From Homoserinimonas sedimenticola (GTDB taxonomy: Bacteria; Actinomycetota; Actinomycetes; Actinomycetales; Microbacteriaceae), in NCBI RefSeq assembly GCF_026094475.1, contig NZ_JAPELL010000001.1, positions 1,698,326 to 1,762,325 on the forward strand: a DNA stretch of 64,000 nt, given 5' to 3'. Of the stretch, positions 24,418 to 33,588 are shown in pieces. Numbering within the stretch: the first letter of the stretch is position 1; every line of letters starts with the position of its first letter. The notes beneath the pieces were generated by a model that was not told the DNA's origin, did not search any database, and saw nothing but the letters and a program-made list of their open reading frames with translations. The position numbers were made by a program, and so were the translations under genes.

Positions 24418-25751
24418 GCTGCGACCCCCAGAGTCCTGACGAGATCGTCGAGTCGCCGCCACGATTCGCCGGCGCCGCAACGCTCGTCCATGCCCTGCTG
24501 CAGGAAGGCGGCGATCGCGGCCTCGTTGTCGACCGCGGCATCCACGAGGGGGTTGCTGCCCCGCTGGTAGGCGCCGACGTCGAGCAGGTCGCGGGCTGAG
24601 CGGCGGGCGGAGAGCACGCGGCGCAGGGCGGTCGCGGCGCGCGCCTGCTCGGGGGAGGTCACACGACCGGCCACGCGTGAGACGGAGCCGAGCGCATCGA
24701 TGGCGGGAAAGTGCCCCTGCACGGCGAGGGCGCGGTCGAGCACGACGTGTCCGTCGAGGATCGAGCGCGCGGCATCCGCGACCGGTTCGTTGTGGTCGTC
24801 GCCATCGACGAGCACCGTGTAGATGCCCGTGACGGATCCGGATGCCGCGGTGCCGGCCCGCTCGAGCAGCTGGGCGAGCAGGGAGAAGGTGGAGGGCGGG
24901 TAACCGCGGGTGGCGGGCGGTTCGCCCACGGAGAGTCCGATCTCGCGCTGCGCCATGGCGACGCGGGTGAGGGAGTCCATCATGAGCATGACGTCGGCGC
25001 CCGCGTCGCGGAATGATTCCGCGATGCGGGTTGCCACGAAGGCCGCGCGCAGCCGCATGAGGGCGGGCTCGTCGGAGGTGGAGACGACGACGATCGAGCG
25101 GGCGAGACCCTCCGCGCCGAGATCGTCCTCCAGGAACTCCCGCACCTCGCGGCCACGCTCCCCCACGAGCGCGATGACGCTCACTTCGGCCTCCGTGCCG
25201 CGGGCGATCATGGAGAGCAGCGACGACTTGCCGACCCCGGAACCCGCGAAGAGGCCGAGGCGCTGCCCGCGTCCTGCCGCCGTGAGCGTGTCGAGCACGC
25301 GCACGCCGAGCGCGAGAGGTGTGTTGATGCGGGCGCGCTGCATGGCGGGCGGCGTGTCCTTGTCGAGGGCCACCCAGCCCGGGGCATCCAGCGGCCCCTT
25401 GCCGTCGATGGGGCGGCCGAGCCCGTCGAGCACGCGGCCCAGCAGGCCCCGCCCGGTGGGAACCAGCATGGGGCGACCGGCGGGGCGCACGGGCGCGCCG
25501 GGGATCACACCCGTGAGGCGGGAGAGGGGCATGCAGCGCACGCCGGTGCGGGTTGTCGCAATCACCTCGGCGTCGACGCCAGCCTCCTCACCGATGGTCA
25601 CGAGCTCACCGATGGCGCAGTCGATGCCCGCGACCTCGAGGCCGAGCCCGACGATCGACGAGACCCGCCCGACGCGCTGCGGACGGCCAGCGCGGGCGGC
25701 GGCGGCCAGGCCTGCTATGAGGGTGGGGCGGATGCTCGTGCCGGCGGTCAT
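24414..25751 (-). CDS. fliI: Flagellum-specific export ATPase FliI
   Basis: A 445-residue F1-beta-like hexameric ATPase. Walker A is GLFAGSGVGKSSLL, Walker B is DVMLMMDSLTRVAMAQREIG, and GEPPATRGYPPSTFSLL is the family hallmark. It unfolds or releases export substrates at the FlhAB gate together with FliH and FliJ. It overlaps fliH by 4 bases. Confidence 0.96.
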   Translation of the reverse strand: MTAGTSIRPTLIAGLAAAARAGRPQRVGRVSSIVGLGLEVAGIDCAIGELVTIGEEAGVDAEVIATTRTGVRCMPLSRLTGVIPGAPVRPAGRPMLVPTGRGLLGRVLDGLGRPIDGKGPLDAPGWVALDKDTPPAMQRARINTPLALGVRVLDTLTAAGRGQRLGLFAGSGVGKSSLLSMIARGTEAEVSVIALVGERGREVREFLEDDLGAEGLARSIVVVSTSDEPALMRLRAAFVATRIAESFRDAGADVMLMMDSLTRVAMAQREIGLSVGEPPATRGYPPSTFSLLAQLLERAGTAASGSVTGIYTVLVDGDDHNEPVADAARSILDGHVVLDRALAVQGHFPAIDALGSVSRVAGRVTSPEQARAATALRRVLSARRSARDLLDVGAYQRGSNPLVDAAVDNEAAIAAFLQQGMDERCGAGESWRRLDDLVRTLGVAA

Positions 25752-26350
25752 GCGTGCCCCTCCGCGAGTGCGGCGCGGGCCCGGGCGACGGCGGCGCCGA
25801 TGCGTGCGTCGAGGTAGCCGTCGGGAAAGTCGACGATGGCGTCGCCGGGGGCGAGCCCGGGGTCGGCGCTGTAGTTGAGGCCGTCCACGAGGGCCGCCTC
25901 GTCGAGGGCGGCGAGGGTCTCGGGGTGCACGCGCACGCTGAGCACGACGGCGGGGTCGACATCGCGCAGGGCCCGTTCGACGACGGCGCGCGCACTCGTG
26001 GGTCCGTCGGCGAGTTCGACGCCGATGATGGTCTCGGCGAGGTCGACGGATGCCGCGGCGAGCTGCTTCTGCGCCTCCTCGAGCACGGGCGCCACGCGGG
26101 CTCCGACGGCGTCGACGGCGGCCGTGAGCAGCGCGGCGAGCGAGTCGATGCGGGCCCGACCCTCGTCCATGAGCCTGGCGTGTTCCGCGGCGGCGGCCGC
26201 CCGCTCGGTGCGGAGGGTCTGCTCGGCCGCGCGCATGCCGGCGGCGTAGCCGGAGGCGTAACCGCGGGTGCGGGCCTGCTCCTCGACGAGCCCGGGGGTG
26301 CTGCCGAGCGCGGGGAAGTGGAGCGGCGAGAACGCGGCCTCAGTAGACAA
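25748..26350 (-). CDS. fliH: FliI regulator FliH
   Basis: A 200-residue stator-like protein of the export ATPase. The GYASGYAAGMRAAEQ segment (about 29-43) is the glycine-zipper region seen in FliH. A C-terminal domain (DLAETIIGVELADG, GDAIVDFPDGYLDARIGAAV) matches the V-ATPase E-like fold. The start is TTG, with a very strong GGAGGAGGATC site immediately upstream inside the fliG 3' end. Confidence 0.87.
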   Translation of the reverse strand: MSTEAAFSPLHFPALGSTPGLVEEQARTRGYASGYAAGMRAAEQTLRTERAAAAAEHARLMDEGRARIDSLAALLTAAVDAVGARVAPVLEEAQKQLAAASVDLAETIIGVELADGPTSARAVVERALRDVDPAVVLSVRVHPETLAALDEAALVDGLNYSADPGLAPGDAIVDFPDGYLDARIGAAVARARAALAEGHA

Positions 26351-27359
26351 GATCCTCCTCCTCGGCGCGCTGGACGGTGATGACGCCCTCCGACTCGAGG
26401 TCGCGGATGGCGCGCACGATCTGGGCGCGCGCCTCCTCCACCTGGGAGAGCCGAACAGGTCCGAGAGCGGTCGCCTCGTCGTCGAGGATCTCGCGGTTGC
26501 GCTCCGACAGGTTGGAGCGGATGACCTCGATGACGTTCTCCGTCGTGCCCTTCATGGCGATGGCAAGCACGGAGGCGTCGATGCCGCGCAGCACCTGCTG
26601 CACGTCGCGCTTCTCGAGCTTGACGATGTCGGCGAAGGTGAGCATCCGTGACCGCACCTCTTCTGCGAGGTCGGGGTCGCGCTCGTCGAGCGCTTCGAGG
26701 AGGGCCTTCTCGGTCGCGACGCTCGAGCGGTTGATGATGTCCACGAGTGGTTGCACGCCGCCGACGATCTCGACGGCGTCGCGTGTGGAGACGACGGCGC
26801 CGGCGCGGCCCTTGAGCGTGTCGGCGACAACGCGGATCGCCTCGGGCGCCGCGCTGCTCATGGTGGCGATGCAGTGGGCAACCTCGGTGCGGCGCGATTC
26901 CTCGAGCCCCGAGAGGATGGAGGAGGCCTGTTCGGGGCGAAGGTGTGCGAGCACGAGGGCGACCGTCTGCGGCAGCTCGCCGTCAAGGAGTGAGACGATC
27001 TGCCCCGGCTCGGCCGCTTCGATGAACTCGAACGCCTTGCCCGCCATCGAGGAGGCGACCCGGTTCATGACACCGGCGGCGCGCTCGGCGCCGAAGGATG
27101 CCTCGAGCAGTCCGACCGCGATGTCGCGTCCGCCTCGGGCGTTGGTGGCGCCGCGGATCGTGAGGTCGTGGAACTCCGTGAGGGTGCGGTCGGCGACGAT
27201 TGCGTCGACACGCTTCATCCGCACGATTTCGGCGACGATCTCCTCCGCCTCCGCCTCCGTGAATTGCCCCAGCACTTCGGCCGCCCGCTCGTGTGCCATG
27301 TTCATGAGCACGACGGCGACCTTCTGAGTGCCGGTGAGGCCCAGCTGCACGTCGGTCAT
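26340..27359 (-). CDS. fliG: Flagellar motor switch protein FliG
   Basis: A 339-residue C-ring rotor protein that receives torque from MotA. FliG N and middle domains are visible (QKVAVVLMNMAHERAAEVLG, IVSLLDGELPQTVALVLAHL). The C-domain carries the charged ridge (DIVKLEKRDVQQVLRGIDAS). Overlaps of 4 bases with fliF and 11 with fliH place it in the same operon. Confidence 0.95.
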   Translation of the reverse strand: MTDVQLGLTGTQKVAVVLMNMAHERAAEVLGQFTEAEAEEIVAEIVRMKRVDAIVADRTLTEFHDLTIRGATNARGGRDIAVGLLEASFGAERAAGVMNRVASSMAGKAFEFIEAAEPGQIVSLLDGELPQTVALVLAHLRPEQASSILSGLEESRRTEVAHCIATMSSAAPEAIRVVADTLKGRAGAVVSTRDAVEIVGGVQPLVDIINRSSVATEKALLEALDERDPDLAEEVRSRMLTFADIVKLEKRDVQQVLRGIDASVLAIAMKGTTENVIEVIRSNLSERNREILDDEATALGPVRLSQVEEARAQIVRAIRDLESEGVITVQRAEEEDLVY

Positions 27360-28999
27360 GGCGCCCTCACGTCATCCATGAGGCCGCGCAGGTAGTCGGC
27401 GGTGCGCTTGGGATCGGATGCGGCGAGCGCCTCGATCTCGGCGCGACGCCGGTCTGCCTCTTGCGACGCCGCTGCCGCTGCCAACGCCGCTGCATCGTTT
27501 GCGGCCCCGCCACCCTGCGGCAGCACGGGAGCGGCCGGGGCGGCGGCGACCGCTGCCGGTGCGGAGGGCACGGGGAGCTGCATCGGCATGGTCGTGCCCT
27601 CGAGGATGTCGGAGAGCTGACGCAGTTCTCCCGCGTCGCGGGCGCGGCGACGGTTCCGATTCAGCATGACGAGCCCGATGATGATGGGGAGGGCGATGCC
27701 CGCGACGATGACCGCGACGGTCGCGAGCGACATCCACCGTTCACTTGCAGCGGCGGCTTCCGCGGCCGCGAGCGCCTCGGCCGCGGCGGCCGCTCCTGTC
27801 GCGTTGAAGGGCACGACCTCGACGGCGACGGCATCGCCCCGCTCGTCGTTGATGCCGGCGGCTGCGGCGACAAGTTCGCGGATAGCGGGCACCGTGAGCC
27901 CGCCGATGGCATCCTCGTTGACGGCGACGGAGACGGTCTGGCGGGTGATGGAGCCCGCGGGGATCGTGCGGGACTCTGTGACCTTGTTGACGGCGTTGTT
28001 GCGACTCGTGGACTCGCTCTCGTAGGTGCCGGCTCCGCCTTCAGCGTCGGGCACCGCGATGTTGTCGGGGCCGAGCACTCCACCTTCCACGGCACCCTCG
28101 CCGCCGCCCTGGTACGTCTCGCGGTCGATCTGTTCGTTGAGCGCGGGGTTGTCCTCGGGCACCGTGTACGACTCCTCGAGCCGTTCCGCCGACTCGTAGC
28201 TCACGTCAGCGGCGACGACGACGCTCGCGTTGCCGGGACCGACGACGCGGTCGAGCATCGCCTGCACGGCCGTCTGCACGCGCGCCTCGTGGTCGGAGGC
28301 CTGCTGCGTCGTGGAACCCGACGCCCCCACACCCACGGCCGAGAGCACGGTGCCGGCCGCATCGATGACCGCGACATCCGTGGCCTTCATCCCCTCGATG
28401 GAGGCGGAGGTGAGGTGCACGATCGCCTCGACCTGGTCGGTCGTGAGGGTCACGCCGCGGTCGGTCTCGACGAAGACGGATGCGGTCGGGGCCGCCGTCT
28501 GTGCCACGAACACGGTCTCCTCGGGGATCGCGAGGCGAACGGATGCCGTGCGCACTCCGTCGAGGGCGGCAACCGTCGACGCCAGCTCGCCCTCGAGGGC
28601 ACGCTTGTAGGTCACAGACTGCTGGAACTCAGAGGAGGTAACGCCCATGTCGTCGAGCAGCGAGTAGCCGCCCGTGCTGGAGGAGGGCAGCCCCGCCGAG
28701 GCGGCCTTGAGTCGCTGCTCGTAGACGTGCTCCTCGGGCACGAGAATCGTCGCGCCGCCCGAGGTGAGCTCGTAGGGCACGTTGTCGGCACGCAGCTGCT
28801 CGACGATCGTGCTGGCGTCGGCGGCGGCGAGCCCCGTGAAGAGCGGCGTGTATGAGGGCCGGCTGAGCCACAGGCCGAGCCCGGCGGCGCCGAGCACGAG
28901 CACCCCGACGCCGATGAGCGCGAGCGTGCGCTGGGCGATCGTGAACTCGCGGATGGCGCCGACGAGCCGGCGCAATGCTGACGTGACCTGGGTGGGCAT
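27356..28999 (-). CDS. fliF: Flagellar MS-ring protein FliF
   Basis: The 547-residue MS-ring subunit. A first membrane segment lies at about 24-46, ring-building domains follow (YTPLFTGLAAADASTIVEQL; EGELASTVAALDGVRTASVR), and a second membrane segment lies at about 425-447 (VAVIVAGIALPIIIGLVML). The cytoplasmic tail ends in DPKRTADYLRGLMDD, the FliG-binding end. It overlaps fliE by 1 base. Confidence 0.95.
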   Translation of the reverse strand: MPTQVTSALRRLVGAIREFTIAQRTLALIGVGVLVLGAAGLGLWLSRPSYTPLFTGLAAADASTIVEQLRADNVPYELTSGGATILVPEEHVYEQRLKAASAGLPSSSTGGYSLLDDMGVTSSEFQQSVTYKRALEGELASTVAALDGVRTASVRLAIPEETVFVAQTAAPTASVFVETDRGVTLTTDQVEAIVHLTSASIEGMKATDVAVIDAAGTVLSAVGVGASGSTTQQASDHEARVQTAVQAMLDRVVGPGNASVVVAADVSYESAERLEESYTVPEDNPALNEQIDRETYQGGGEGAVEGGVLGPDNIAVPDAEGGAGTYESESTSRNNAVNKVTESRTIPAGSITRQTVSVAVNEDAIGGLTVPAIRELVAAAAGINDERGDAVAVEVVPFNATGAAAAAEALAAAEAAAASERWMSLATVAVIVAGIALPIIIGLVMLNRNRRRARDAGELRQLSDILEGTTMPMQLPVPSAPAAVAAAPAAPVLPQGGGAANDAAALAAAAASQEADRRRAEIEALAASDPKRTADYLRGLMDDVRAP

Positions 29000-29337
29000 C
29001 AGGCCTGCATCCTCATGATCTCGTTGAACGCCTCGACGCCCTTGTTGCGCACGGCGGCGATGAGTTCGAGCGTGACGGCGGCCCGTGTGGAGGCGATCGT
29101 CGCGTCGTGGATGTCGTCAAGGTCACCCGTGACGGCCTTGATGGCGAGTTCGTTGGAGGTCGACTGCAGTTGCTGCAGCCCGTCGATGGCACCGCTCAGC
29201 GATTCTCCGAAGGCGGCGCCATCCGTCGACGCGGCTCCGGATGCTGCCGCGAGCGCACCACGGATCGACAGGTCGTGTTCTCCGATGCTGAAGGGCCCTG
29301 CAGCCTGCACGGCTCCGATCGCGGGGATGGTCATCAT
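28999..29337 (-). CDS. fliE: Flagellar MS-ring/rod adaptor FliE
   Basis: A 112-residue rod-base protein. The C-terminal FliE motif is present (DLDDIHDATIASTRAAVTLE, then IRNKGVEAFNEIMRMQA-like end). It joins FliF to the proximal rod. Start is ATG 29337 or the adjacent in-frame ATG 29334. Both overlap the flgC stop. Confidence 0.92.
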   Translation of the reverse strand: MMTIPAIGAVQAAGPFSIGEHDLSIRGALAAASGAASTDGAAFGESLSGAIDGLQQLQSTSNELAIKAVTGDLDDIHDATIASTRAAVTLELIAAVRNKGVEAFNEIMRMQA

Positions 29338-29726
29338 GCACGTCCGATCTGGATCGCGGCCTGGTAGGCCTCCTTGGCACGGTCGACGACGGCCGCGCTC
29401 GCCTGGTAGCCGCGCTGCGCCATGATGAGCTGACCCATCTGGCTCGCCATGTCGATCTCGGGGTAGCGCACGTAGCCGGCCTCGTCGGCGAGGGGGTGCT
29501 CGGGCTCGTAGACGAGCCGCCCCTCAGCGTCGCCGTAGGCGGCACCCTGCACGTAGACGCCTGTCGTGCCCTCGCCCGCCTGAGCGACGACGTAGCGGGC
29601 ACGGAATGCCTCCTCGTCGCTCGCGCGCACCGTGTTGACATTGGCGAGGTTGTCGGAGACGGCGTCGAGCCACTTGCGGTGCACCGTGAGCCCGGTGCCG
29701 GCGATGCCGATTGCGTCGAAGGTCAT
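29334..29726 (-). CDS. flgC: Flagellar rod protein FlgC
   Basis: A 130-residue proximal-rod protein with IAGTGLTVHRKWLDAVSDNL and ANVNTVRASDEEAF at the N-terminus and MASQMGQLIMAQRGYQASAA at the C-terminus, both parts of the rod/hook family helix pair. It overlaps flgB by 1 base and fliE by 4. Confidence 0.94.
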   Translation of the reverse strand: MTFDAIGIAGTGLTVHRKWLDAVSDNLANVNTVRASDEEAFRARYVVAQAGEGTTGVYVQGAAYGDAEGRLVYEPEHPLADEAGYVRYPEIDMASQMGQLIMAQRGYQASAAVVDRAKEAYQAAIQIGRA

Positions 29727-30067
29727 CAGCTGGTCCTGATGGCCGTGCGGACGCTTGTGAACTGCCCCTCGACGGCGCGCGCCGCGAACTGGTAGCGCAG
29801 CAGCGTGTCGATGTTGGAGAGGGTCTCGGTGTCGAGGTTGACGTTGTTGCCGTCGAGGCGCGTGGGCTCGAGCGAGTCGGCGACGGTGGCGACGACGGAG
29901 CCGTTGCCGTTCTCAACCGACTTCGCGAGCGCATCCTCGAACAGCACCCGCTGCGCCTTGTAGTTCGGCGTGTTGACGTTGGCGATGTTGTTGGCGATCA
30001 CACGCTGGCGCTGCGAGAGTCCGTCGAGGGCGCTGCTGAGCGCGAGCGACGTCACAGATTCGAACAC
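29726..30067 (-). CDS. flgB: Flagellar rod protein FlgB
   Basis: A 113-residue proximal-rod protein: LSSALDGLSQRQRVIANNIA and NVNTPNYKAQRVLFEDALAK are the FlgB hallmarks. The start is GTG, preceded by GGGACGACC. It is the first gene of the operon that runs to flgE, with a sigma-28-type promoter 78 bp upstream and a GGA-loop hairpin in the leader. Confidence 0.94.
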   Translation of the reverse strand: MFESVTSLALSSALDGLSQRQRVIANNIANVNTPNYKAQRVLFEDALAKSVENGNGSVVATVADSLEPTRLDGNNVNLDTETLSNIDTLLRYQFAARAVEGQFTSVRTAIRTS

Positions 30068-30098
30068 GGTCGTCCCGTTTCATGGTCGGTGTGGTTCC

Positions 30099-30113
30099 GG
30101 CCGATCCATGGCC
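30099..30113 (-). promoter_or_regulatory. Candidate CsrA-binding hairpin in flgB leader
   Basis: On the RNA strand GGCC-AUGGAUC-GGCC forms a stem with AUGGA in the loop. It lies between the sigma-28-type promoter (30145) and the flgB GTG, about 32 bases upstream of the start. Confidence 0.5.
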
Positions 30114-30144
30114 TTCGGGGCGAGCGATCCCTGCTCTTCTTCAG

Positions 30145-30172
30145 CTATCGGCAGCAGTGCCTCAGCCGTTAG
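30145..30172 (-). promoter_or_regulatory. Sigma-28-type promoter of flgB operon
   Basis: Minus strand CTAACGG (30172-30166), 14 bases, CCGATAG (30151-30145). It matches the three other sites in boxes and spacing. Confidence 0.8.
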
Positions 30173-30206
30173 GTGCTATTCAGTTTTTGTGTCTTCGCGG
30201 TGCTAC

Positions 30207-30515
30207 TCAGCCCGCGACATCCAGGTACACGGATGCTTCGGCTGACAGCGTCGATGGAACGCTCCGCAGCGCGGCGAGGTGTCGCCCCGCCTCGCGTCGC
30301 TCATCCTCGAGCTGTCGCATGAGGTCGCGCTGCGCGGTGAGGATGCGTGTCGCCCGCTCGACGAGTTCGGCAGGCAACACGCCGAGGCCGACGGGCGGCA
30401 TCCACGAGTCGCTGCGCGCCCGCGCGAGGTCTTCGGCCCAGTCGAGCTCTCGCTCGAGGGCGTCGAGGGCGTCGACCCACGCGGTGTAGGTCGAGGCGGT
30501 GATGGTGGTCTCCAT
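30207..30515 (-). CDS. Small helical protein in fliT position
   Basis: A 102-residue helical protein directly after fliS. The start METTITASTYTAWVDALDAL and the charged helices (VERATRILTAQRDLMRQLED) are consistent with a FliT-like export chaperone, which commonly sits here, but the sequence match is too weak for a firm name. The start ATG lies 4 bases after the fliS stop. Confidence 0.7.
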   Translation of the reverse strand: METTITASTYTAWVDALDALERELDWAEDLARARSDSWMPPVGLGVLPAELVERATRILTAQRDLMRQLEDERREAGRHLAALRSVPSTLSAEASVYLDVAG

Positions 30516-30519
30516 GGCG

Positions 30520-30951
30520 TCAGGCGACTCCGAGCGTTCCGCCGATGGTGCGCTCGACGGGGGCGGACTCGGGCACCTGTGCGGCGGCTTCGTGCCAGGT
30601 CTGGCGCAGCGGTTCGAGAAGGGTCAGGCACAGGCGCGTGCTGTCGGAGTCGCGGTTGATGTTGGCGAAGACGAGCGCCTTGGAGGCGAAGGCGTAGACG
30701 CCCATGAGCGCCTCGGCGCCGTCCCACTCATCGACCTTGAGCGAGGAGGTGAGCTCGGCGATGATGTCCTGCGCGTGGAGGAGGTGCTGCGAGGCAGAAC
30801 CCCAGTCCTCGATGTCCTGCGCGATCTCGGCCCGCTGCAGGTCGAGGATGAGCCGGTCGTAGAGCATCGTGAGCAGGCGGGCGGGTGACGCATTCAGGAT
30901 GGCGTCGCGTGCGTACTCGGCTCTCCGGGAGTCGATTCCGGTCATGGTCAT
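30520..30951 (-). CDS. fliS: Flagellin export chaperone FliS
   Basis: A 143-residue four-helix protein that binds the flagellin C-terminus before export and, in Bacillus, also contacts FliW. The motif SPARLLTMLYDRLILDLQRA is diagnostic. The ATG overlaps the fliD stop (ATGA). The open frame extends upstream without support. Confidence 0.93.
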   Translation of the reverse strand: MTMTGIDSRRAEYARDAILNASPARLLTMLYDRLILDLQRAEIAQDIEDWGSASQHLLHAQDIIAELTSSLKVDEWDGAEALMGVYAFASKALVFANINRDSDSTRLCLTLLEPLRQTWHEAAAQVPESAPVERTIGGTLGVA

Positions 30952-32270
30952 TTCTCGTTGCCTCCGTATGTCGGGAGTGAAGCAATCTGTGAGGTCAGCC
31001 AGCTCGACTGCGAGTTGAGAGCGCTCATGCGCACCTCGAGTGCGGCATAGGTGCGCTCGAGGGTCGCCTGACGCGTGGCGAGCCGGGTGTCCCACTCGGC
31101 GATCTGGTCGTTGTAGCCCTTGACGAGCGACTGCTCGCCGGTGATCTTGGTGGTGAGGGTGCCCGTGTCCTTGTGGGAGACGACGGTCGCAGCATCCTGA
31201 ACGCGCTGGGCGATGCTCGAGATGGCCGCCTGGGTTGCCTCGGGGTCGGCGGCCAGCGCCTTCGCGAACTTCTCCGCATCGAACTCGATGCTGCCCTTCT
31301 TGGTCAGCGTGATACCGAACTCGCCGGGCGATCGGCCGTCCACGGGCATTGAGACTGCGGAAAGGATCGACTGCCGCGCCGAGCGCACGGTGCTGTCGCC
31401 CGTGAGTGATCCGCCTGAGACGACGGGGTTGCCGTTGGCATCCGTGCTGTTGGTGACCGCGGTGCGCACGTCGATGAAAGCGAGCACCTCGCTCACGGCC
31501 GAGACGAGGCCCTTGGCAACGGTGGAAGCAGCCGTGGCGTCGCGTGCGACCGTCACTGTCACGGGCTCCGTCGACACCTTGCCGACTGTCACAGTGACGC
31601 CGGGGATGATGTTCTCGAACGCGTTGGTTTTCGAGCTGACGGTCTGCTCGGCGTCCGTGCCGGCCCAGAGGGTGACCTCGGCGTCGCGCGCCGTGCCGGT
31701 CGTGGTGGTGCCGAGCCCGGTGACGGTGAATGCGGCATCCGCTCCCGTCTCTGTCGAGGTGAGCTGCAAGCGGTAGAGGCTCTCGCCCGACGCGTCCTTG
31801 CCAGCCGACACCTTCATAGCGGTGACGCCCGCGGTGGAGTCGTTGATCGCTGCGACGAGCGCATCGAGTGAGTCCGCCGTGACGCTGACGGGCCCGTCCT
31901 TGCCGTCGATCGTGAGTTCGCCGCTCCAGCCCGTGACGGCGTCGGAGACGGAGGTCTGCTTTGCCGCGAGCTGCGCCACGACGAGATCGAGGGAGCCTGA
32001 GCTCGCGCCCGTGCCCGTCATGACGGTCACGGCATCCGAGCTGCTCTTCGCGGAGTAGAGGTCGATCGAGCTCGGCTTCGCGACAGAGGTCGCCGAGGTG
32101 GCGAGCGAGGCGATCTTGGTGTTGAGCGACTGGAGCACGGTGACGGTGCTCGACGCGACGGTCGCCTTGTTCTTCAGAAGTGTCTGCGGGATCGCCTCGA
32201 GCTGCATGAGCTGCGAGATGAGCGTGGCGCTGTCGAGGCCGCTCGCGAGTCCCGGTAGTGAGATCCCCAT
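30948..32270 (-). CDS. fliD: Flagellar filament cap protein FliD
   Basis: A 440-residue cap protein with the N-terminal GISLPGLASGLDSATLISQL and a C-terminal coiled-coil helix ending in EVRMSALNSQSSWLTSQIAS-like sequence. It promotes flagellin folding at the filament tip. It is shorter than enteric FliD but normal for Gram-positives. It follows fliC across a hairpin and overlaps fliS. Confidence 0.93.
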   Translation of the reverse strand: MGISLPGLASGLDSATLISQLMQLEAIPQTLLKNKATVASSTVTVLQSLNTKIASLATSATSVAKPSSIDLYSAKSSSDAVTVMTGTGASSGSLDLVVAQLAAKQTSVSDAVTGWSGELTIDGKDGPVSVTADSLDALVAAINDSTAGVTAMKVSAGKDASGESLYRLQLTSTETGADAAFTVTGLGTTTTGTARDAEVTLWAGTDAEQTVSSKTNAFENIIPGVTVTVGKVSTEPVTVTVARDATAASTVAKGLVSAVSEVLAFIDVRTAVTNSTDANGNPVVSGGSLTGDSTVRSARQSILSAVSMPVDGRSPGEFGITLTKKGSIEFDAEKFAKALAADPEATQAAISSIAQRVQDAATVVSHKDTGTLTTKITGEQSLVKGYNDQIAEWDTRLATRQATLERTYAALEVRMSALNSQSSWLTSQIASLPTYGGNEK

Positions 32271-32323
32271 GTCAGCCTCCCCCCTCGCTCTGAATCTGGA
32301 TCCGGTGTTGTCTGTGTGGGATG

Positions 32324-32379
32324 CACCTGGCGGCGCCGTTGCGGAAGGGTCCAGTCCTCCGCTCGAGCGCCGCCAGGTG
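32324..32379 (-). terminator. Hairpin between fliC and fliD
   Basis: Perfect 12-bp arms CACCTGGCGGCG / CGCCGCCAGGTG enclose a 32-base loop, 15 bp after the fliC stop. There is no T-tract. No promoter was seen for fliD, so it may be a partial terminator or processing hairpin that keeps fliC mRNA in excess. Confidence 0.65.
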
Positions 32380-32393
32380 GTCAGTCACTCGAA

Positions 32394-33557
32394 CTAGCCG
32401 AGGAGCTGCAGCACGCCCTGGTTGGACTGGTTCGCCTGCGCGAGCATGGCGGTACCGGCCTGCGACAGGATGTTCGCGCGCGTGTAGTTGACCATCTCGG
32501 CCGCCATGTCGGTGTCGCGGATACGCGACTCGGCAGCAGCCAGGTTCTCCTTGGACACGTTGAGCGAGTTGATCGTCGACTCGAAGCGGTTCTGCTGCGC
32601 ACCGAGGTTTGCGCGAGCCGTCGAGACGGAGGTGATCTTCGAGTCAATCAGCGTGATCGCCGCTGCCGCACCGGCCGCCGTGCTGAAGTTCAGCCCGGCG
32701 GGTCCACCGACCGCTGCGGAGGTGCCGATGCCGGTACCCGCGCTGCCGTCCGTGCCGGCCGTGCCACCACCCACGACGTCGCCGCCGCTGTTGGCCGAGA
32801 CGACGAGCTGGTTGTCCTCGTTCACGGTGGCGGTGAGCGCAGCGCTGAAGGCCGAGTCGGCGTTGAGCGTGTCGGCGAGGTCCTGAACCGTCAGGATGCT
32901 GCCGGCAGCGCCGACCGACGCGGTCGTGATGGTGCTCGTGCTGCCGTCGGCCTCCGTGATGGAGAACGTCATCGCCCCGGTCACGTCGGTGGGCGTGAGC
33001 ACGTCCATCTCAGCACCACCGGATGCGGAGGCGAGCGAGGTGGCGATGTCGGCGACGTTCGCCGCGCTCAGGTCGACCGAGATCTGGCTGGCAGCCGAAC
33101 CATCCGCACCGACCTGGAAGCTCAGCGACGCCTCGGAGCCGTCGAGGAGCTTGATGCCGTTGAAGTTCGTCGCCGACGAAAGACGCGTGAGCTCGTCGGT
33201 GAGGGCCTTCGCCTCGGTCGTGATCGCCTTGCGCGACTCGGCGTTGTTCGAGTCGTTACCCGCCTGGACCGCGAGGTCGCGCAGACGCTGCAGGATCGAG
33301 TGGGTCTCCGTCAGGGCGCCTTCTGCGGTCTGGATGACCGAGATGCCGTCCTGGGCGTTGCGGGCAGCGACCGTGAGGCCGTTGACCTGGGCACGGAGGC
33401 CCTCGGAGATGGCGAGGCCGGCGGCGTCGTCAGCAGCACGGTTGATGCGCAGACCGCTCGAGAGCTTCTCGAGCGACTTCGACAGGTCGTTCTGCGTGTT
33501 GGACAGGTTGCGGTACGCGTTGAGCGCCGCAACGTTGGTGTTGATCTGCATACCCAT
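32394..33557 (-). CDS. fliC: Flagellin FliC
   Basis: The 387-residue filament subunit. The N-terminal D0/D1 helices (INTNVAALNAYRNLSNTQND, SLEKLSSGLRINRAADDAAG) and the C-terminal ones (AESRIRDTDMAAEMVNYTRA, SQAGTAMLAQANQSNQGVLQ) are intact. The middle (about 175-285) is the variable Gly/Ser/Thr-rich surface domain. A GGAGG site lies 8 bases before the ATG. It is the only flagellin gene in the window. Confidence 0.97.
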   Translation of the reverse strand: MGMQINTNVAALNAYRNLSNTQNDLSKSLEKLSSGLRINRAADDAAGLAISEGLRAQVNGLTVAARNAQDGISVIQTAEGALTETHSILQRLRDLAVQAGNDSNNAESRKAITTEAKALTDELTRLSSATNFNGIKLLDGSEASLSFQVGADGSAASQISVDLSAANVADIATSLASASGGAEMDVLTPTDVTGAMTFSITEADGSTSTITTASVGAAGSILTVQDLADTLNADSAFSAALTATVNEDNQLVVSANSGGDVVGGGTAGTDGSAGTGIGTSAAVGGPAGLNFSTAAGAAAAITLIDSKITSVSTARANLGAQQNRFESTINSLNVSKENLAAAESRIRDTDMAAEMVNYTRANILSQAGTAMLAQANQSNQGVLQLLG

Positions 33558-33588
33558 GGTTTTTCCTCCGTGATGTGGGTGTTGTTCG

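Noticed and set aside
26874-26888. GTGGGCAAC match to the 58-bp repeat arm inside fliG
   Set aside because: It is only about 9 bases, unpaired and inside conserved coding sequence, so it is chance.
27461-28855. A 464-codon open frame opposite fliF
   Set aside because: It is a shadow of a well-conserved MS-ring gene.
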